A stretch of DNA of 64,000 bases from Sphingomonas aquatilis (GCF_014196115.1 NZ_JACIDB010000002.1:434001-498000), one strand, 5' to 3'; shown: positions 34,551 to 44,151, counted from the first letter of the stretch. Notes: generated from the sequence alone by a model not told the origin. Numbers and translations are program-made.

Positions 34551-36007
34551 TCCACCCGACGATACAGCTGGTCGACCCGTTCCGAGAGCGCAAACTGGTC
34601 GACCAGTCGGTAATGGCGGGCGAGTTGCCGCATCACGAAGCCGCGTGCCTCTATATCCGTGGCTTCGGGATCGACGCTGCTGATGACGACATAGGCTGGG
34701 CGGGCGGCCATGACGCGGGCGAGCTCGGCATGCGGATCGATGCCCAGCGTGCGGCTGTCGCCCATTTCGCTGAGGAAGGTCGTGAAGTTGTACGCGGTCG
34801 GCACGCAGGCGTCGGTCAGCTGATACAGGATCGGATCGCCCTGAAAGACGAACAGGCAGCCATCCGGTGCCCGACCAATCGTCGCAGCGAGGCGATAGGC
34901 TCCGCGACCGTCGCCGCGTGTGCCACGCAGCACGATGGTATTGACCAGCACATAGCACAGGCCGACCGCCAGTACGGGCACAGCGACGGGGACGGAACGG
35001 CGGAGCGCTCGGATCGGCCGCCCGAGCACCGGCGCGGCGAGCACGGCCAGCGGTACGACCAGCGGCAGGGCGTAATGGTCGAAATAGGTGCCGAACAGCA
35101 GCAGTCCGGCGATCGCCGCCCCAGGCCAGCCGATCAGCAGGCGTCCCGCCGGCCTCAGACGCGCGACGCCGGTCACGCCAAGTCCCGCGACGGTCAGCAG
35201 CGGCAGCAGGTGGAGCGCGATCATCGCCAGCCGCTCCGCCATCAGCGCGCTCTCCGGCGCCTTGCGCAGGAATACCGACTGGAAATTGGCGAAGACCAGC
35301 GCGTCGACCTTGCCCACATGCCAGTAGAGTGCGAACACCGCTGCGGTGGGCAGCAGCGCCAGCACGCACCATAGAAGCGCCCAGCCCATGATCCGCAACA
35401 CCGGCAGTCTGCGAGCGGCGACCAGCAACGCGACGCCAAAATAGACGCCTTCGAACAACACCGAGTATTTGATCTGCAGCGCTACGCCGAACAGCACCAT
35501 CGCCAGCGCGGCGAATCCGGCCGCCGTGCGATCGAACACGGACCGTTCGTAGACGCGGACCACAGCCCAGGCCGCCAGCGCGACCGGCAGATTGTAGAAG
35601 ACAGGGCTCTGCCCGCCATCGCCACCGTTGACCGATAGATAAACGAGATAGGCGATCCCAGCGAACAGCGGGCCCCAGCCGTCCGCGATCCGGCATGCCA
35701 GCCGCTGCACGACCCACGCCGTCGCTGTCGCGCACAATGTCGCGGCAAGCTGATAGGCGATCACCGCATCGCCACCGAACATCCGGGTCGCCGCATAGAC
35801 CAGAAACAGGCCGAACGGCTTGCGATCCCAGAAATCGACGAAGGGCAGACCGCGCCCCTGCCACAGCCGGTCGCCGACCAACAGGTAGAATTGCTCGTCG
35901 ATATGAACCACCGGATTGCCGAACTGCCACGCCCGGATGACGAGGGCGACGGCAAGCAGGATGGCGGCGGTCGCCAGCGGGGATCGCAGGGAGGAAGGCA
36001 GCGTCAT
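34547..36007 (-). CDS. Polytopic glycosyltransferase-family-39-like membrane protein
   Basis: 486 aa with about ten hydrophobic helices. Early HIDEQFYLLVGDRLWQG carries an acidic motif in the first periplasmic loop, as in ArnT/PMT-type lipid-linked glycosyltransferases, and DFWDRKPFG follows. It could add a sugar from a polyprenyl phosphate donor to an envelope molecule. ATG 36007 has GAGGGTGG upstream; an upstream TTG at 36025 is less likely. The 3' end overlaps the CurA-like gene by four bases. Confidence 0.82.
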   Translation of the reverse strand: MTLPSSLRSPLATAAILLAVALVIRAWQFGNPVVHIDEQFYLLVGDRLWQGRGLPFVDFWDRKPFGLFLVYAATRMFGGDAVIAYQLAATLCATATAWVVQRLACRIADGWGPLFAGIAYLVYLSVNGGDGGQSPVFYNLPVALAAWAVVRVYERSVFDRTAAGFAALAMVLFGVALQIKYSVLFEGVYFGVALLVAARRLPVLRIMGWALLWCVLALLPTAAVFALYWHVGKVDALVFANFQSVFLRKAPESALMAERLAMIALHLLPLLTVAGLGVTGVARLRPAGRLLIGWPGAAIAGLLLFGTYFDHYALPLVVPLAVLAAPVLGRPIRALRRSVPVAVPVLAVGLCYVLVNTIVLRGTRGDGRGAYRLAATIGRAPDGCLFVFQGDPILYQLTDACVPTAYNFTTFLSEMGDSRTLGIDPHAELARVMAARPAYVVISSVDPEATDIEARGFVMRQLARHYRLVDQFALSERVDQLYRRVD

Positions 36008-36122
36008 GAACCGCCACCCTCGCAAGGGGGCACCGCGGCGTCCAGTCTTCGTCGCACCACCCCCTCGGCAAGCGTCCGTCGCGCCCTATATTGGCGGCGA
36101 TGACTGTCTGTCCCGTCGCCGC

Positions 36123-37259
36123 ATGACCGCGCTCACCGCTCGCATGGTGGAGGGCGTGCGCGCCATTCCGGCCGCGCAATGGGACGCGTGCGCCGGCATC
36201 GCCAATCCCTTCGTGTCCCACGCGTTCCTGGCCGCGCTGGAGGAATCGGGCAGCGTCGGCGGGCGATCCGGCTGGCAGCCTGTGCCGATCGTGGTCGATG
36301 GGGCGGACGGCGCTCCGGTCGCGATCGCGCCGGCCTATGCCAAGAGCCACAGCCAGGGCGAATATGTGTTCGACCATGCCTGGGCGGATGCGTGGGAGCG
36401 GGCGGGCGGGGCCTATTACCCCAAATTGCAGGTCGCCGCGCCGTTCAGCCCGGTGCCGGGGCCGCGCCTGCTGTTGCGCGATCCCGCCGCCGCGCCCGCG
36501 CTGACCGGCGCGCTGGAGGCGGTGACCGAGCAGAACGGTCTGTCCTCCGCGCACGCCACCTTCGTCGCGCCCGATCAGGTGGCGGCGTTCGAGGCGGCGG
36601 GCTGGCTGATCCGCGAAGGCACGCAATTCCATTGGGCAAATCAGGGCTATGCCAGCTTCGACGATTTCCTGGGGCAACTCGCCAGCCGCAAGCGCAAGGC
36701 GATCCGCAAGGAGCGCGCGGCGGCGGTCGAGGGCCTCACCATCCGCCATCTGACCGGGGCGGAGATCGGCGAGGCGGAATGGGATGCCTTCTGGACCTTC
36801 TATCAGGACACCGGCAGCCGCAAATGGGGGCGGCCCTATCTCACCCGAAGCTTCTTCCCTTTGCTGGGCGAGGCGATGGGGGATCGCGTCCTGCTGATCC
36901 TCGCGATGCGCGACGGCGAGCCCATCGCGGGCGCGCTCAACCTGATCGGCGCCGACACGCTCTACGGCCGCTACTGGGGCTGCACCGAGGACGTGCCCTT
37001 CCTCCATTTCGAACTCTGCTATTATCAGGCGATCGACGCCGCGATCGCGCGCGGGCTGAAGACGGTCGAGGCGGGGGCGCAGGGTGAGCACAAGCTCGCG
37101 CGCGGCTATGTGCCGGTGCCGACCTGGTCGGCGCATTATCTGCCCGATGCGGGGTTCCGCCGCGCGGTCGCCGACTTCCTGGTGCGCGAGCGGGCCGCCG
37201 TCACCGAAGAGCAGGCGTATCTGGCGGAGCTCGCCCCGTTCAGGAAGGACGGGGCGTAA
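36123..37259 (+). CDS. DUF482-type GNAT family acyltransferase
   Basis: 378 aa. It begins TARMVEGVRAIPAAQWDACAG, then FVSHAFLAALEESG, the standard opening of the DUF482 (peptidogalycan biosynthesis-like) group. Further signals are EYVFDHAWADAWERAGG, YYPKLQVAAPFSPVPGPRLL and EAGAQGEHKLARGY near the end. The GNAT-like fold resembles FemX/BioF2 acyltransferases. Start at ATG 36123 gives the family's usual length of about 380. It converges with the next gene, overlapping 20 bases at the 3' ends. Confidence 0.92.
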   Translation: MTALTARMVEGVRAIPAAQWDACAGIANPFVSHAFLAALEESGSVGGRSGWQPVPIVVDGADGAPVAIAPAYAKSHSQGEYVFDHAWADAWERAGGAYYPKLQVAAPFSPVPGPRLLLRDPAAAPALTGALEAVTEQNGLSSAHATFVAPDQVAAFEAAGWLIREGTQFHWANQGYASFDDFLGQLASRKRKAIRKERAAAVEGLTIRHLTGAEIGEAEWDAFWTFYQDTGSRKWGRPYLTRSFFPLLGEAMGDRVLLILAMRDGEPIAGALNLIGADTLYGRYWGCTEDVPFLHFELCYYQAIDAAIARGLKTVEAGAQGEHKLARGYVPVPTWSAHYLPDAGFRRAVADFLVRERAAVTEEQAYLAELAPFRKDGA

Positions 37260-38859
37260 GCATCACCCGGCGGCGCGGCGGCAGCAGCGCCGGGTCCAGC
37301 GTCACGGCCGGCGGCGTGCGGTCGTCGATCCGGTAGAGCACGTCCGTGCCGCTGCGCCAGATCGGCGTCAGGCCGGTCAGGAACTCAGGGCCCACGGGCG
37401 GCGGGTTGACCAGCCAGACGTAATCGAACGCCTGTCGCGGCAGGAAGGCAAGCGACACCTTCAGCGGCCGCCACCATTCGCCGCGGCAGCGCCGGTCGGT
37501 GACGAGCTGCGAGGGATCGTGCGCGAAGGCGCCGGCCGGCGTGTAGCGCACGGTCAGCAGCTGCCCGCCCGCCATCGACCATTGGTCGTTGGCATAAGCG
37601 AGGCGACGCTCCAGCGCGATGCCGGCGATATGCTCTTCGCGCGAATAGAGCCATTCGTCGTGGCAGGTGCGTCCGACCATGGTCAGTAGCCGCGCGCCCT
37701 GGGGCACATGGTCCAGCGCGGTCAGCGTGCGGTCGTATTCCTTGCTGAACTGCCAATAGCTGATCGTCGTCGCCGCCAGCCGCACGCCGAAAAAGGCGAG
37801 GCCCAGCGCCGCCAGCGTCGCGGCGCCGCGGAACGACAGGCCGCGCTTCGGCCGCAGCGCGATCAGCAGGATCGCGAGGACGAACGGCGCGAGCCGCATG
37901 TCGGCATAGGCCGATCCGAACACGATCCGCGGCAGCACGACGTAGATCACCGACAGGAACAGCGCCGACAGCAGCAGGTTGCGCGAATATTCGATCCGCT
38001 CGTCGCGCACGCCCTTCAGCAGGATGACGAACAGCACGGTGACGGAGGCGAGGTCGAACGCCATCCAGCGATCGCGCAGGGACATGATCACCCAGCCCAC
38101 CTTCGCGCGCCAGTTGAACCAGTCCATCGTCTTGCCGGTGACATGGTCGCCCGAGCGCCACAGCACCATCATCAGGAAGGGCAGCGCGAGCGGCAGGCAG
38201 CCGATGCCCGCGCGCACCCAGCTTTCCAGCCAATGGCCGCTCTGGCTGTCCTTGCGCCGGTCGTGCTGGCGGATCATCTCCGCCGAGAAGGCGAGGATGC
38301 CGAGCACGCCCCAGCCGAAGGTGTGGCAGATCCACAAGGCGCACGACAGCGGCACGAACAGCATTGCGCGCAGCCGCACCTTGCCCAGCCGCCCCATGCG
38401 CAGCCACAACGCGAACAGGTTGAGCGCCAGCGCCATCGACAGCGCGAAGTTCACGAAGCCGAACTGGAATGGGTAGCAATAGGCGAGGGGGAGGGCGAAC
38501 AGCGCGGTCGCCGGGATGCGCCCATGCACCTCGCGCGCGATCCACAGCAGGCCCGACACGGTGAGCGCCGGGATCGCCATCACGATCAGTTTGACCGCCA
38601 GTTCGAGGCCGAAGATCGGCGCCAGCGGCTCGATAAGCAGATCGACGCCCAGATTGCCGATCATCGACCACTGGAAATTATACCAGTCGTACAACCAACG
38701 ATGTGCGCCATCGTCCAGCTGCACGCGATAGCGGCCCATATGGCCGGGCAGATCGACCAGCGGCGGGATCGTCGGCCACACGAGCGGGATCATCGTCGCG
38801 ATCACCACCGCCACGACGAACGTTCGCGTTTGCCACCAGTGCAGCCTAGGCCCCTGCAT
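37240..38859 (-). CDS. Large polytopic membrane protein, unknown function
   Basis: 539 aa. About ten hydrophobic helices follow an acidic first loop (PPLVDLPGHMGRYRVQLDDG), and a soluble C-terminal region of about 170 residues comes after the last helix. The motif VDLPGH before the first loop resembles lipid-linked glycosyltransferases and GtrII-like families. It is divergent from no obvious partner and overlaps the GNAT gene at its 3' end. A glycan-related role is a guess. Confidence 0.72.
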   Translation of the reverse strand: MQGPRLHWWQTRTFVVAVVIATMIPLVWPTIPPLVDLPGHMGRYRVQLDDGAHRWLYDWYNFQWSMIGNLGVDLLIEPLAPIFGLELAVKLIVMAIPALTVSGLLWIAREVHGRIPATALFALPLAYCYPFQFGFVNFALSMALALNLFALWLRMGRLGKVRLRAMLFVPLSCALWICHTFGWGVLGILAFSAEMIRQHDRRKDSQSGHWLESWVRAGIGCLPLALPFLMMVLWRSGDHVTGKTMDWFNWRAKVGWVIMSLRDRWMAFDLASVTVLFVILLKGVRDERIEYSRNLLLSALFLSVIYVVLPRIVFGSAYADMRLAPFVLAILLIALRPKRGLSFRGAATLAALGLAFFGVRLAATTISYWQFSKEYDRTLTALDHVPQGARLLTMVGRTCHDEWLYSREEHIAGIALERRLAYANDQWSMAGGQLLTVRYTPAGAFAHDPSQLVTDRRCRGEWWRPLKVSLAFLPRQAFDYVWLVNPPPVGPEFLTGLTPIWRSGTDVLYRIDDRTPPAVTLDPALLPPRRRVMLTPRPS

Positions 38860-38978
38860 CGCGCCGCCTTAGGGGCTACGGGGTGGCCACGACAAGCATT
38901 GTCGCAAAAAGTTCCCGCACGCGTGCGATGAAGCGAGGATTTTGTTGATCGAGGTTGGGGAACTGGGCGCATTTCTCC

Positions 38979-39084
38979 GTCACCCCGGACTTGTTCCGGG
39001 GGCCACTCCGCGGCGAGGGGGGTGGCCAGAGGTTCGAGCCGTGCCCGTGTGGCCCGGTGGACCCCGGAACGAGTCCGGGGTGAC
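38979..39084. repeat. Family B intergenic palindromic repeat, copy 5
   Basis: GTCACCCCGGACTTGTTCC with an imperfect inverse (GGAACGAGTCCGGGGTGAC). First of four repeat units in the gap between the membrane-protein gene and argG (38860-39425), which contains no gene. Confidence 0.85.
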
Positions 39085-39119
39085 GAGGCGTGCGCGGCGA
39101 AGGCCGAACCCCCAACAGC

Positions 39120-39146
39120 GGGACCCCGGGTCAAGCCCGGGGTGAC
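39120..39146. repeat. Family B partial copy (half unit), copy 6
   Basis: GGGACCCCGGGTCAAGCCCG followed by GGGTGAC, equal to the right arm of a family B unit alone. It lies between two full copies, so it looks like a deletion remnant. Confidence 0.7.
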
Positions 39147-39182
39147 GAGAGGGGAGGGCACGCGCCTCGCCCCAGTTATACC

Positions 39183-39286
39183 GTCACCCCGGACTTGGTC
39201 CGGGGTCCACTTCGCGGCGAGGGGGGGGCAGAGGTTCGAGCCGCGCCCTCGCGGCCTGGTGGACCCCGGAACGAGTCCGGGGTGAC
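39183..39286. repeat. Family B intergenic palindromic repeat, copy 7
   Basis: GTCACCCCGGACTTGGTCC with the inverse ending CCGGGGTGAC. It shares the loop word GAGGTTCGAGCCG with copy 5, so copies 5 and 7 look like a local duplication. Confidence 0.85.
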
Positions 39287-39318
39287 GAGGCGTGCGTGGC
39301 GAACGACCAACCCCAACC

Positions 39319-39413
39319 GTCATTCCCGCGAAGGCGGGAATCCAGACGCGCTACCGGTGCGGCACAATCGCAACCGTCAGAGGTTCTGGATTCCCGCCTG
39401 CGCGGGAATGGCG
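39319..39413. repeat. Family C intergenic palindromic repeat, copy 2
   Basis: GTCATTCCCGCGAAGGCGGG and the inverse ending GCGCGGGAATGGC, 13 bases from the argG stop. Confidence 0.85.
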
Positions 39414-39425
39414 ACGAGCGACGGT

Positions 39426-40643
39426 TTACGCGTCCCGCCGCCCCAGCAGGCGCAGGCGCAGCGCGTTCAGCTTGATGAATCCGGCCGCATCGCGCTGGTC
39501 GTAGGCGCCCTGATCGTCCTCGAACGTCACGACCTTTTCCGAATAGAGCGAATTGGGCGACTTGCGGCCGACGATATAGACGCCGCCCTTGTACAGCTTC
39601 AGCCGCACGGTGCCGCTGACCTTCGCCTGGCTGTGATCGATCGCGGCCTGCAGCATCTCGCGCTCCGGCGAGAACCAGAAGCCGTTGTAGATCAGCTCGG
39701 CATAGCGCGGCGCCAGTTCGTCCTTCAGATGCGCCGCGCCGCGGTCCAGCGTGATCTGCTCGATGCCGCGGTGGGCGAGGTGATAGATGGTGCCGCCCGG
39801 CGTTTCGTACATGCCGCGGCTCTTCATGCCGACGAAGCGGTTTTCGACCAGGTCGAGCCGGCCGATGCCGTGACGACGGCCCAGCTCGTTGAGCTTGGTC
39901 AGCAACGTCGCCGGGCTGACGCCCTCGCCGTTCAGCGCCACGCCGTCGCCGCGCTCGAAATCGATCGTGATATACTCGGGCGCGTCGGGCGCGTCCTCCG
40001 GGTTCACCGTGCGCGAATAGACGTAATCGGGCACCTCCTGCCACGGATCCTCGAGCACCTTCCCCTCGGACGAGGTGTGCAGCAGGTTCGCGTCGGTCGA
40101 GAAGGGCGATTCGCCGCGCTTGTCCTTGGCGACCGGGATCTGATGCTGTTCAGCGAACTCGATCAGCTTGGTGCGGCTGGTCAGGTCCCACTCGCGCCAC
40201 GGCGCGATCACCTTGATGTCGGGGTTCAGCGCGTAATAGCCCAATTCGAAGCGGACCTGGTCGTTGCCCTTGCCGGTCGCGCCGTGGCTGACCGCGTCGG
40301 CGCCGACCATCTTCGCGATCTCGATCTGGCGCTTGGCGATCAGCGGGCGCGCGATCGACGTGCCGAGCAGGTACAGCCCCTCGTACAGCGCGTTCGAGCG
40401 CATCATCGGGAACACGTAATCGCGCACGAATTCCTCGCGCAGATCGTCGATGAAGATATGCTCGGGCTTGACGCCCGCCATCTGCGCCTTCTGGCGCGCC
40501 GGCTCCAGCTCCTCGCCCTGGCCCAGGTCGGCGGTAAAGGTGACGACTTCGCAGTTATACGTCTGCTGCAGCCATTTCAGGATCACGCTCGTATCCAGAC
40601 CGCCCGAATAGGCGAGGACGACGCGGTTGATCTGATCGGTCAC
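39426..40643 (-). CDS. argG: Argininosuccinate synthase
   Basis: 405 aa. It condenses citrulline and aspartate using ATP in arginine synthesis. The PP-loop SGGLDTS is near residue 12. Other family words are visible: [28 protein letters not shown] and [17 protein letters not shown] chose the GTG at 40643 ([15 protein letters not shown]) because AAGGAA lies about eight bases upstream and this gives the normal family length; the longer ATG start would add about 20 unusual residues. It stands alone. Confidence 0.97.
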   Translation of the reverse strand: MTDQINRVVLAYSGGLDTSVILKWLQQTYNCEVVTFTADLGQGEELEPARQKAQMAGVKPEHIFIDDLREEFVRDYVFPMMRSNALYEGLYLLGTSIARPLIAKRQIEIAKMVGADAVSHGATGKGNDQVRFELGYYALNPDIKVIAPWREWDLTSRTKLIEFAEQHQIPVAKDKRGESPFSTDANLLHTSSEGKVLEDPWQEVPDYVYSRTVNPEDAPDAPEYITIDFERGDGVALNGEGVSPATLLTKLNELGRRHGIGRLDLVENRFVGMKSRGMYETPGGTIYHLAHRGIEQITLDRGAAHLKDELAPRYAELIYNGFWFSPEREMLQAAIDHSQAKVSGTVRLKLYKGGVYIVGRKSPNSLYSEKVVTFEDDQGAYDQRDAAGFIKLNALRLRLLGRRDA

Positions 40644-40780
40644 GGCACGGGTTCCTTGGACCATGGAATGGATGGCCGCGCCCCTACGGCCCACAGCGCT
40701 GCGGTGCAACGTCTGCGTTCACCGCGGGTTTAGGCGCTGCGCCCTACAGGCCCGTTTCGAACATGTATTCCGGAGTTCCC

Positions 40781-41206
40781 ATGATCCGTTCCGCGCTCGT
40801 CATCCTGCCGCTGCTCATCGCCACCCCGGCGCTCGCCGCTGGCAAGGCCGATCCCAAGGCGGCGGCGAAGATCGATCCGCGCATCAAGGCGGATTTCGAC
40901 AAGACCGACACCAATCACGACGGCTTCATCAGCCGCGCCGAGGTGGACGCCCGCGTCGCGCGCATGGATGTCGGCAAGACGCAGATGCCCGCCGCCAAGG
41001 CGAAGGCGATGGCCGATGCGTGGTTCAACACCGCCGATGCCAACCACGACGGCAAGGTGTCGCCTGCCGAGATGCAGGGCCTCTTCCGCGCGATCGCCTC
41101 GCGCTACGACCTCAATCACGACGGCGTCATCAGCCTCGACGAACGCGCCGCCGCGCGCGCCGCGGTGATGGGCGGTCCCGCCAAGGCGCTGCCGCAGGGG
41201 CGGTGA
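40781..41206 (+). CDS. Secreted EF-hand calcium-binding protein
   Basis: 141 aa. A signal peptide (ALVILPLLIATPALAAG) is followed by three EF-hand loops: DTNHDGFISRAE, DANHDGKVSPAE and DLNHDGVISLDE. Each has Asp, Asn and Asp in the usual loop positions. It is likely a periplasmic calcium-binding sensor or buffer. ATG 40781 has GGAG six bases upstream. It is divergent from argG. Confidence 0.9.
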   Translation: MIRSALVILPLLIATPALAAGKADPKAAAKIDPRIKADFDKTDTNHDGFISRAEVDARVARMDVGKTQMPAAKAKAMADAWFNTADANHDGKVSPAEMQGLFRAIASRYDLNHDGVISLDERAAARAAVMGGPAKALPQGR

Positions 41207-41236
41207 GGGCGCGCTCCTGTCGCCCCAATCCCATCC

Positions 41237-41316
41237 GTCACCCCGGACGTGATCCGGGGTCCCGCTTCTTCTTCGCCGCTGGATCAAGCGGGACCCCGGC
41301 TCAAGGCCGGGGTGAC
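41237..41316. repeat. Family B intergenic palindromic repeat, copy 8 (short)
   Basis: GTCACCCCGGACGTGATCC with a short loop and an inverse ending GGCCGGGGTGAC. It is shorter than the others and lies after the EF-hand gene. Confidence 0.8.
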
Positions 41317-41352
41317 GGAAAGGGGTGTATGACCGCCACGCCCACCACGCCC

Positions 41353-41447
41353 GTCATTCCCGCGCAGGCGGGAATCCATAACCTCTGACGTCTCGGCAAG
41401 ACGCGCAACGGTAGCGCGTCTGGATTCCCGTCTGCGCGGGAATGACG
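41353..41447. repeat. Family C intergenic palindromic repeat, copy 3
   Basis: GTCATTCCCGCGCAGGCGGG and the inverse ending CGCGGGAATGACG, between the EF-hand gene and the cyclopropane synthase gene. Confidence 0.85.
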
Positions 41448-41459
41448 AATGTGGGGGCG

Positions 41460-42689
41460 TTACCGCCCGCGGAGCGCCCGCTCGCCCTCGACCATATAGT
41501 CCCGCACGATCGGCAGCTCCGTCCGGCTGCGGCTGAACTGGATCTGGAAATTGCACAGTCCGCCATTCTCGAACGCCATCGCGGCGCCGGCGAGGTAGAA
41601 GGTCCACATCCGGTAGAAGCGCTCGTCATACAGCGCGACGATCGCATCGCGCGCCTTCAGCGTCCGCGCATACCATTCGTGCAATGTGTAGGCGTAGTGC
41701 AGCCGCAGCACCTCGACGTCGGTCAGGAACATCGACAATCCCTCGAACGCCGCGATCGTTTCCGACAGCGCCGGGTTGTAACCGCCGGGGAAGATGTACT
41801 TGGTCGTCCAGTCGTCGGTGACGCTCGGCGGCCCGAACCGGCCGATCGTGTGGACCAACGCAACGCCGTCGTCGGTCAGCAGATCGCGGCACTTGCGGAA
41901 GTACGTCTTGTACTGTGGCGGCCCGACATGTTCGAACATGCCGACCGACACGATCCGGTCAAACCGGCCCTCGACCCGGCGATAATCGATCAGCTCGAAC
42001 TTCACCTTGTCCGCAACGCCCGCCGCTTGCGCCCGCTCGCGCGCGATCTTCAGCTGTTCCTCGGACAAGGTGACGCCCAGCACCTCCACGTCGAAGTGCT
42101 TGTTGAGGTACAGAGCCATCCCGCCCCAGCCGCAGCCGATGTCGAGCACGCGCATCCCCGGGCGCAGCGCCAGCTTGGCGGCGATATGCGCCAGCTTGTC
42201 GCTCTGCGCCTGTTCCAGGCTGTTGTCGGGATCGGTGTAATAGGCGCAGCTATATTGCTTGTCCGCGTCGAGGAACAGGTCGTACAGCCGCGCCGACAGG
42301 TCGTAATGGTGCGCGACGTTCTGCTTCGATCGCCGCTCCATGTTGATCCGGTCGAGCCGGTGCTTCACCGCGCCGAGGCCCCGCACGAAGGCGGAGGGCT
42401 GCAAGGCGTTCTGCCCGCGCTCCCACGGCGAATTGCCGGTCATCAGCTTGACCAGCCCCATGATATCGTCGCCGTCGACGGTCAGCCGCCCGTCCATGTA
42501 CATTTCGCCGGCGGCGAGCGCGGGGTTGCGGATGATGCGGCCGGCGACGCCCGAATCGGCGAAGCGGATGGTGATGTGCCCGAACGCCGGGTCGGGCGTT
42601 CCGAAGGTTGCGGGGGCCTTTCCGGGCCGGTGGAGGGTGAGTTGGCCACGCTTGACGGCGCGGCTGAGGAACATGTCGATCAGCGCCAT
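41460..42689 (-). CDS. cfa: Cyclopropane-fatty-acyl-phospholipid synthase
   Basis: 409 aa. A SAM-dependent methyltransferase that converts cis double bonds of phospholipid acyl chains to cyclopropane. An N-terminal non-catalytic region (about 1-115) is followed by the SAM site VLDIGCGWGGMALYL, and GVTLSEEQLKIARER follows. The C-terminal region has ENGGLCNFQIQFSRSR. Start ATG 42689 lacks a clear ribosome-binding site; an internal start is possible. It is 17 bases downstream of the molybdopterin gene on the same strand. Confidence 0.94.
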   Translation of the reverse strand: MALIDMFLSRAVKRGQLTLHRPGKAPATFGTPDPAFGHITIRFADSGVAGRIIRNPALAAGEMYMDGRLTVDGDDIMGLVKLMTGNSPWERGQNALQPSAFVRGLGAVKHRLDRINMERRSKQNVAHHYDLSARLYDLFLDADKQYSCAYYTDPDNSLEQAQSDKLAHIAAKLALRPGMRVLDIGCGWGGMALYLNKHFDVEVLGVTLSEEQLKIARERAQAAGVADKVKFELIDYRRVEGRFDRIVSVGMFEHVGPPQYKTYFRKCRDLLTDDGVALVHTIGRFGPPSVTDDWTTKYIFPGGYNPALSETIAAFEGLSMFLTDVEVLRLHYAYTLHEWYARTLKARDAIVALYDERFYRMWTFYLAGAAMAFENGGLCNFQIQFSRSRTELPIVRDYMVEGERALRGR

Positions 42690-42706
42690 GAGGAAGCTAC
42701 TATGCC

Positions 42707-43453
42707 CTAGACGCCGGCATACCAATCGTAATCGACATTGTCCTCCCAATAGCCGCCTTTGCCTTTGCCTATGCTCTTGAGATCGCTGACGGTGGTGATT
42801 CTGGTCACGTATTTGGCGTGCTTGTAGCCCAGCTGCCGCTCGACGCGCAGCCGCACCGGCGCGCCGTGCGGCACGGTCAGCCGTGCGCCGTTCATCTTCA
42901 GCGCCAGGATCGTTTGCGGGTGGAAGGCGTCGATCGTGTCGATCGATTCGTAATAAGGCTCGCCATTGTACAAATCGGCGCAGGTGAACACGACGTAGCG
43001 TGCGCTCTGGCGCATCCCCGCCGCCTTCAGCACGGTGCCCAGCATCGGCCCCTGCCACTGGCCGATCGCGCTCCACCCCTCGACGCAATCGTGGCGCGTG
43101 ATCTGCGAGCGTGACGGCATCGACGCGAGCTGCGCGAGGCTTAAAGACAGCGGCCGGTCGACCAATCCGCCCACCTGCAATCGATAACTCGCGAACCCGT
43201 CCGCGACCATCGCCGCATAGGCCGGCGTCCCCGGATCACGCGTGCCGTTGGCGCGGAACACCGGCGACATCTGCTCGCGCGTGAACTCGGGCGCCAGCGC
43301 CCCCCGGTTCATCAGCGCGCGCTGCAGACCCTTGTGCATGTCCTCGCCCGCAAACAGGATCTTGCGCGCCTGCGGGTTCGCCACGACCTTGTCGCACCCG
43401 GCGAGTAGCAGCCCCGCGGACCCGACGATCAGGTTGCGCCGTGCTAGAATCAT
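42707..43453 (-). CDS. Molybdopterin-dependent oxidoreductase, sulfite-oxidase fold
   Basis: 248 aa. The N-terminus LARRNLIVGSAGLLLAGC has twin Arg and a lipobox-like Cys, suggesting Tat export and possibly lipid anchoring. The Mo-ligand Cys is C123 in RHDCVEGWSAIGQWQG. Later words YNGEPYYESIDTIDA and LGYKHAKYVTRI fit the MsrP/YedY-type or sulfite-oxidase family. It overlaps by four bases with the upstream cytochrome b gene, so the two probably form a membrane-coupled enzyme. Confidence 0.88.
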   Translation of the reverse strand: MILARRNLIVGSAGLLLAGCDKVVANPQARKILFAGEDMHKGLQRALMNRGALAPEFTREQMSPVFRANGTRDPGTPAYAAMVADGFASYRLQVGGLVDRPLSLSLAQLASMPSRSQITRHDCVEGWSAIGQWQGPMLGTVLKAAGMRQSARYVVFTCADLYNGEPYYESIDTIDAFHPQTILALKMNGARLTVPHGAPVRLRVERQLGYKHAKYVTRITTVSDLKSIGKGKGGYWEDNVDYDWYAGV

Positions 43454-44151
43454 TCCGGCACCCGCCACTTTCCGGTCAGCATCGATCGCACCTCGTTCCA
43501 TGCGCCCGCCAGGATGACGAGCACCAGATGCACGACGATGAACCCGCCGATCAGGCTCGCCGCGATGAAGTGGATCGACCGCGCCGACTGCCGTCCGCCG
43601 AACACATCGAGCAGCCACGGCCACGCCGCATCCATCCCCGGCGACAGCGCAAGACCGGTAAAGATCATCACCGGCAACGCGACGAACAGGACGAAGATGT
43701 AGCTCCATTTCTGCAAGCTGTTGTAGGCCTTGGGATCGTCGGCATCGTGGAAGCGGAAGTTCCAGTGATCGCGCACGTCCGCCGCCAGATGCGCGGCGCT
43801 CACGTCCTTGCGGGTCAGCTTCAACCGCGCGAAATGCCGGTTGAGCAGGCTTACGATCATGAACGCCAGCAACCCGAACGCGAACACCAAGGCGAAGAAC
43901 AGGTGCCAGCGCCGCGAGATCGCCAGATTGTAATTCGCGGGAATCGTGATCCACGCCGGAAAGCGCGGCAGCTGCGCCCAGGCATGGTCGAAGTTGGCAC
44001 CGTAGCGTCCCCAATACAGCCGCGGATGGGCGTTGGAGATGCCGAGCCCGCTGCCCAGCAGGATGAAGACGGACACCGCATTCACCCAATGCCATATCCG
44101 CGTCGCGAGCGCGTGGCGCAGGATCGTCGTTCCGGGCGTTTGCGCAGCCAT
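43450..44151 (-). CDS. Cytochrome b561-type membrane subunit, partner of the molybdoenzyme
   Basis: 233 aa with four to five membrane helices. The putative heme ligands are His residues in LATRIWHWVNAVSVF, SRRWHLFFALVFAFG and ARSIHFIAASLIGGFIVVHL. The start is ATG 44151, directly divergent from a flavin reductase-like gene (26 bases). The coupled molybdoprotein should receive or donate electrons through it, analogous to MsrPQ but with a b561-type protein. Confidence 0.9.
   Translation of the reverse strand: MAAQTPGTTILRHALATRIWHWVNAVSVFILLGSGLGISNAHPRLYWGRYGANFDHAWAQLPRFPAWITIPANYNLAISRRWHLFFALVFAFGLLAFMIVSLLNRHFARLKLTRKDVSAAHLAADVRDHWNFRFHDADDPKAYNSLQKWSYIFVLFVALPVMIFTGLALSPGMDAAWPWLLDVFGGRQSARSIHFIAASLIGGFIVVHLVLVILAGAWNEVRSMLTGKWRVPE

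Noticed and set aside
34482..37136. Open frame of 884 codons opposite the CurA, membrane-protein and GNAT genes
   Set aside because: It crosses three real genes and has shadow-type composition; no domain is visible.
38979..39413. CRISPR-like array in the repeat-rich gap before argG
   Set aside because: The units are palindromic elements of about 100 bases with related loops, not short direct repeats with unique spacers, and no cas genes are near.
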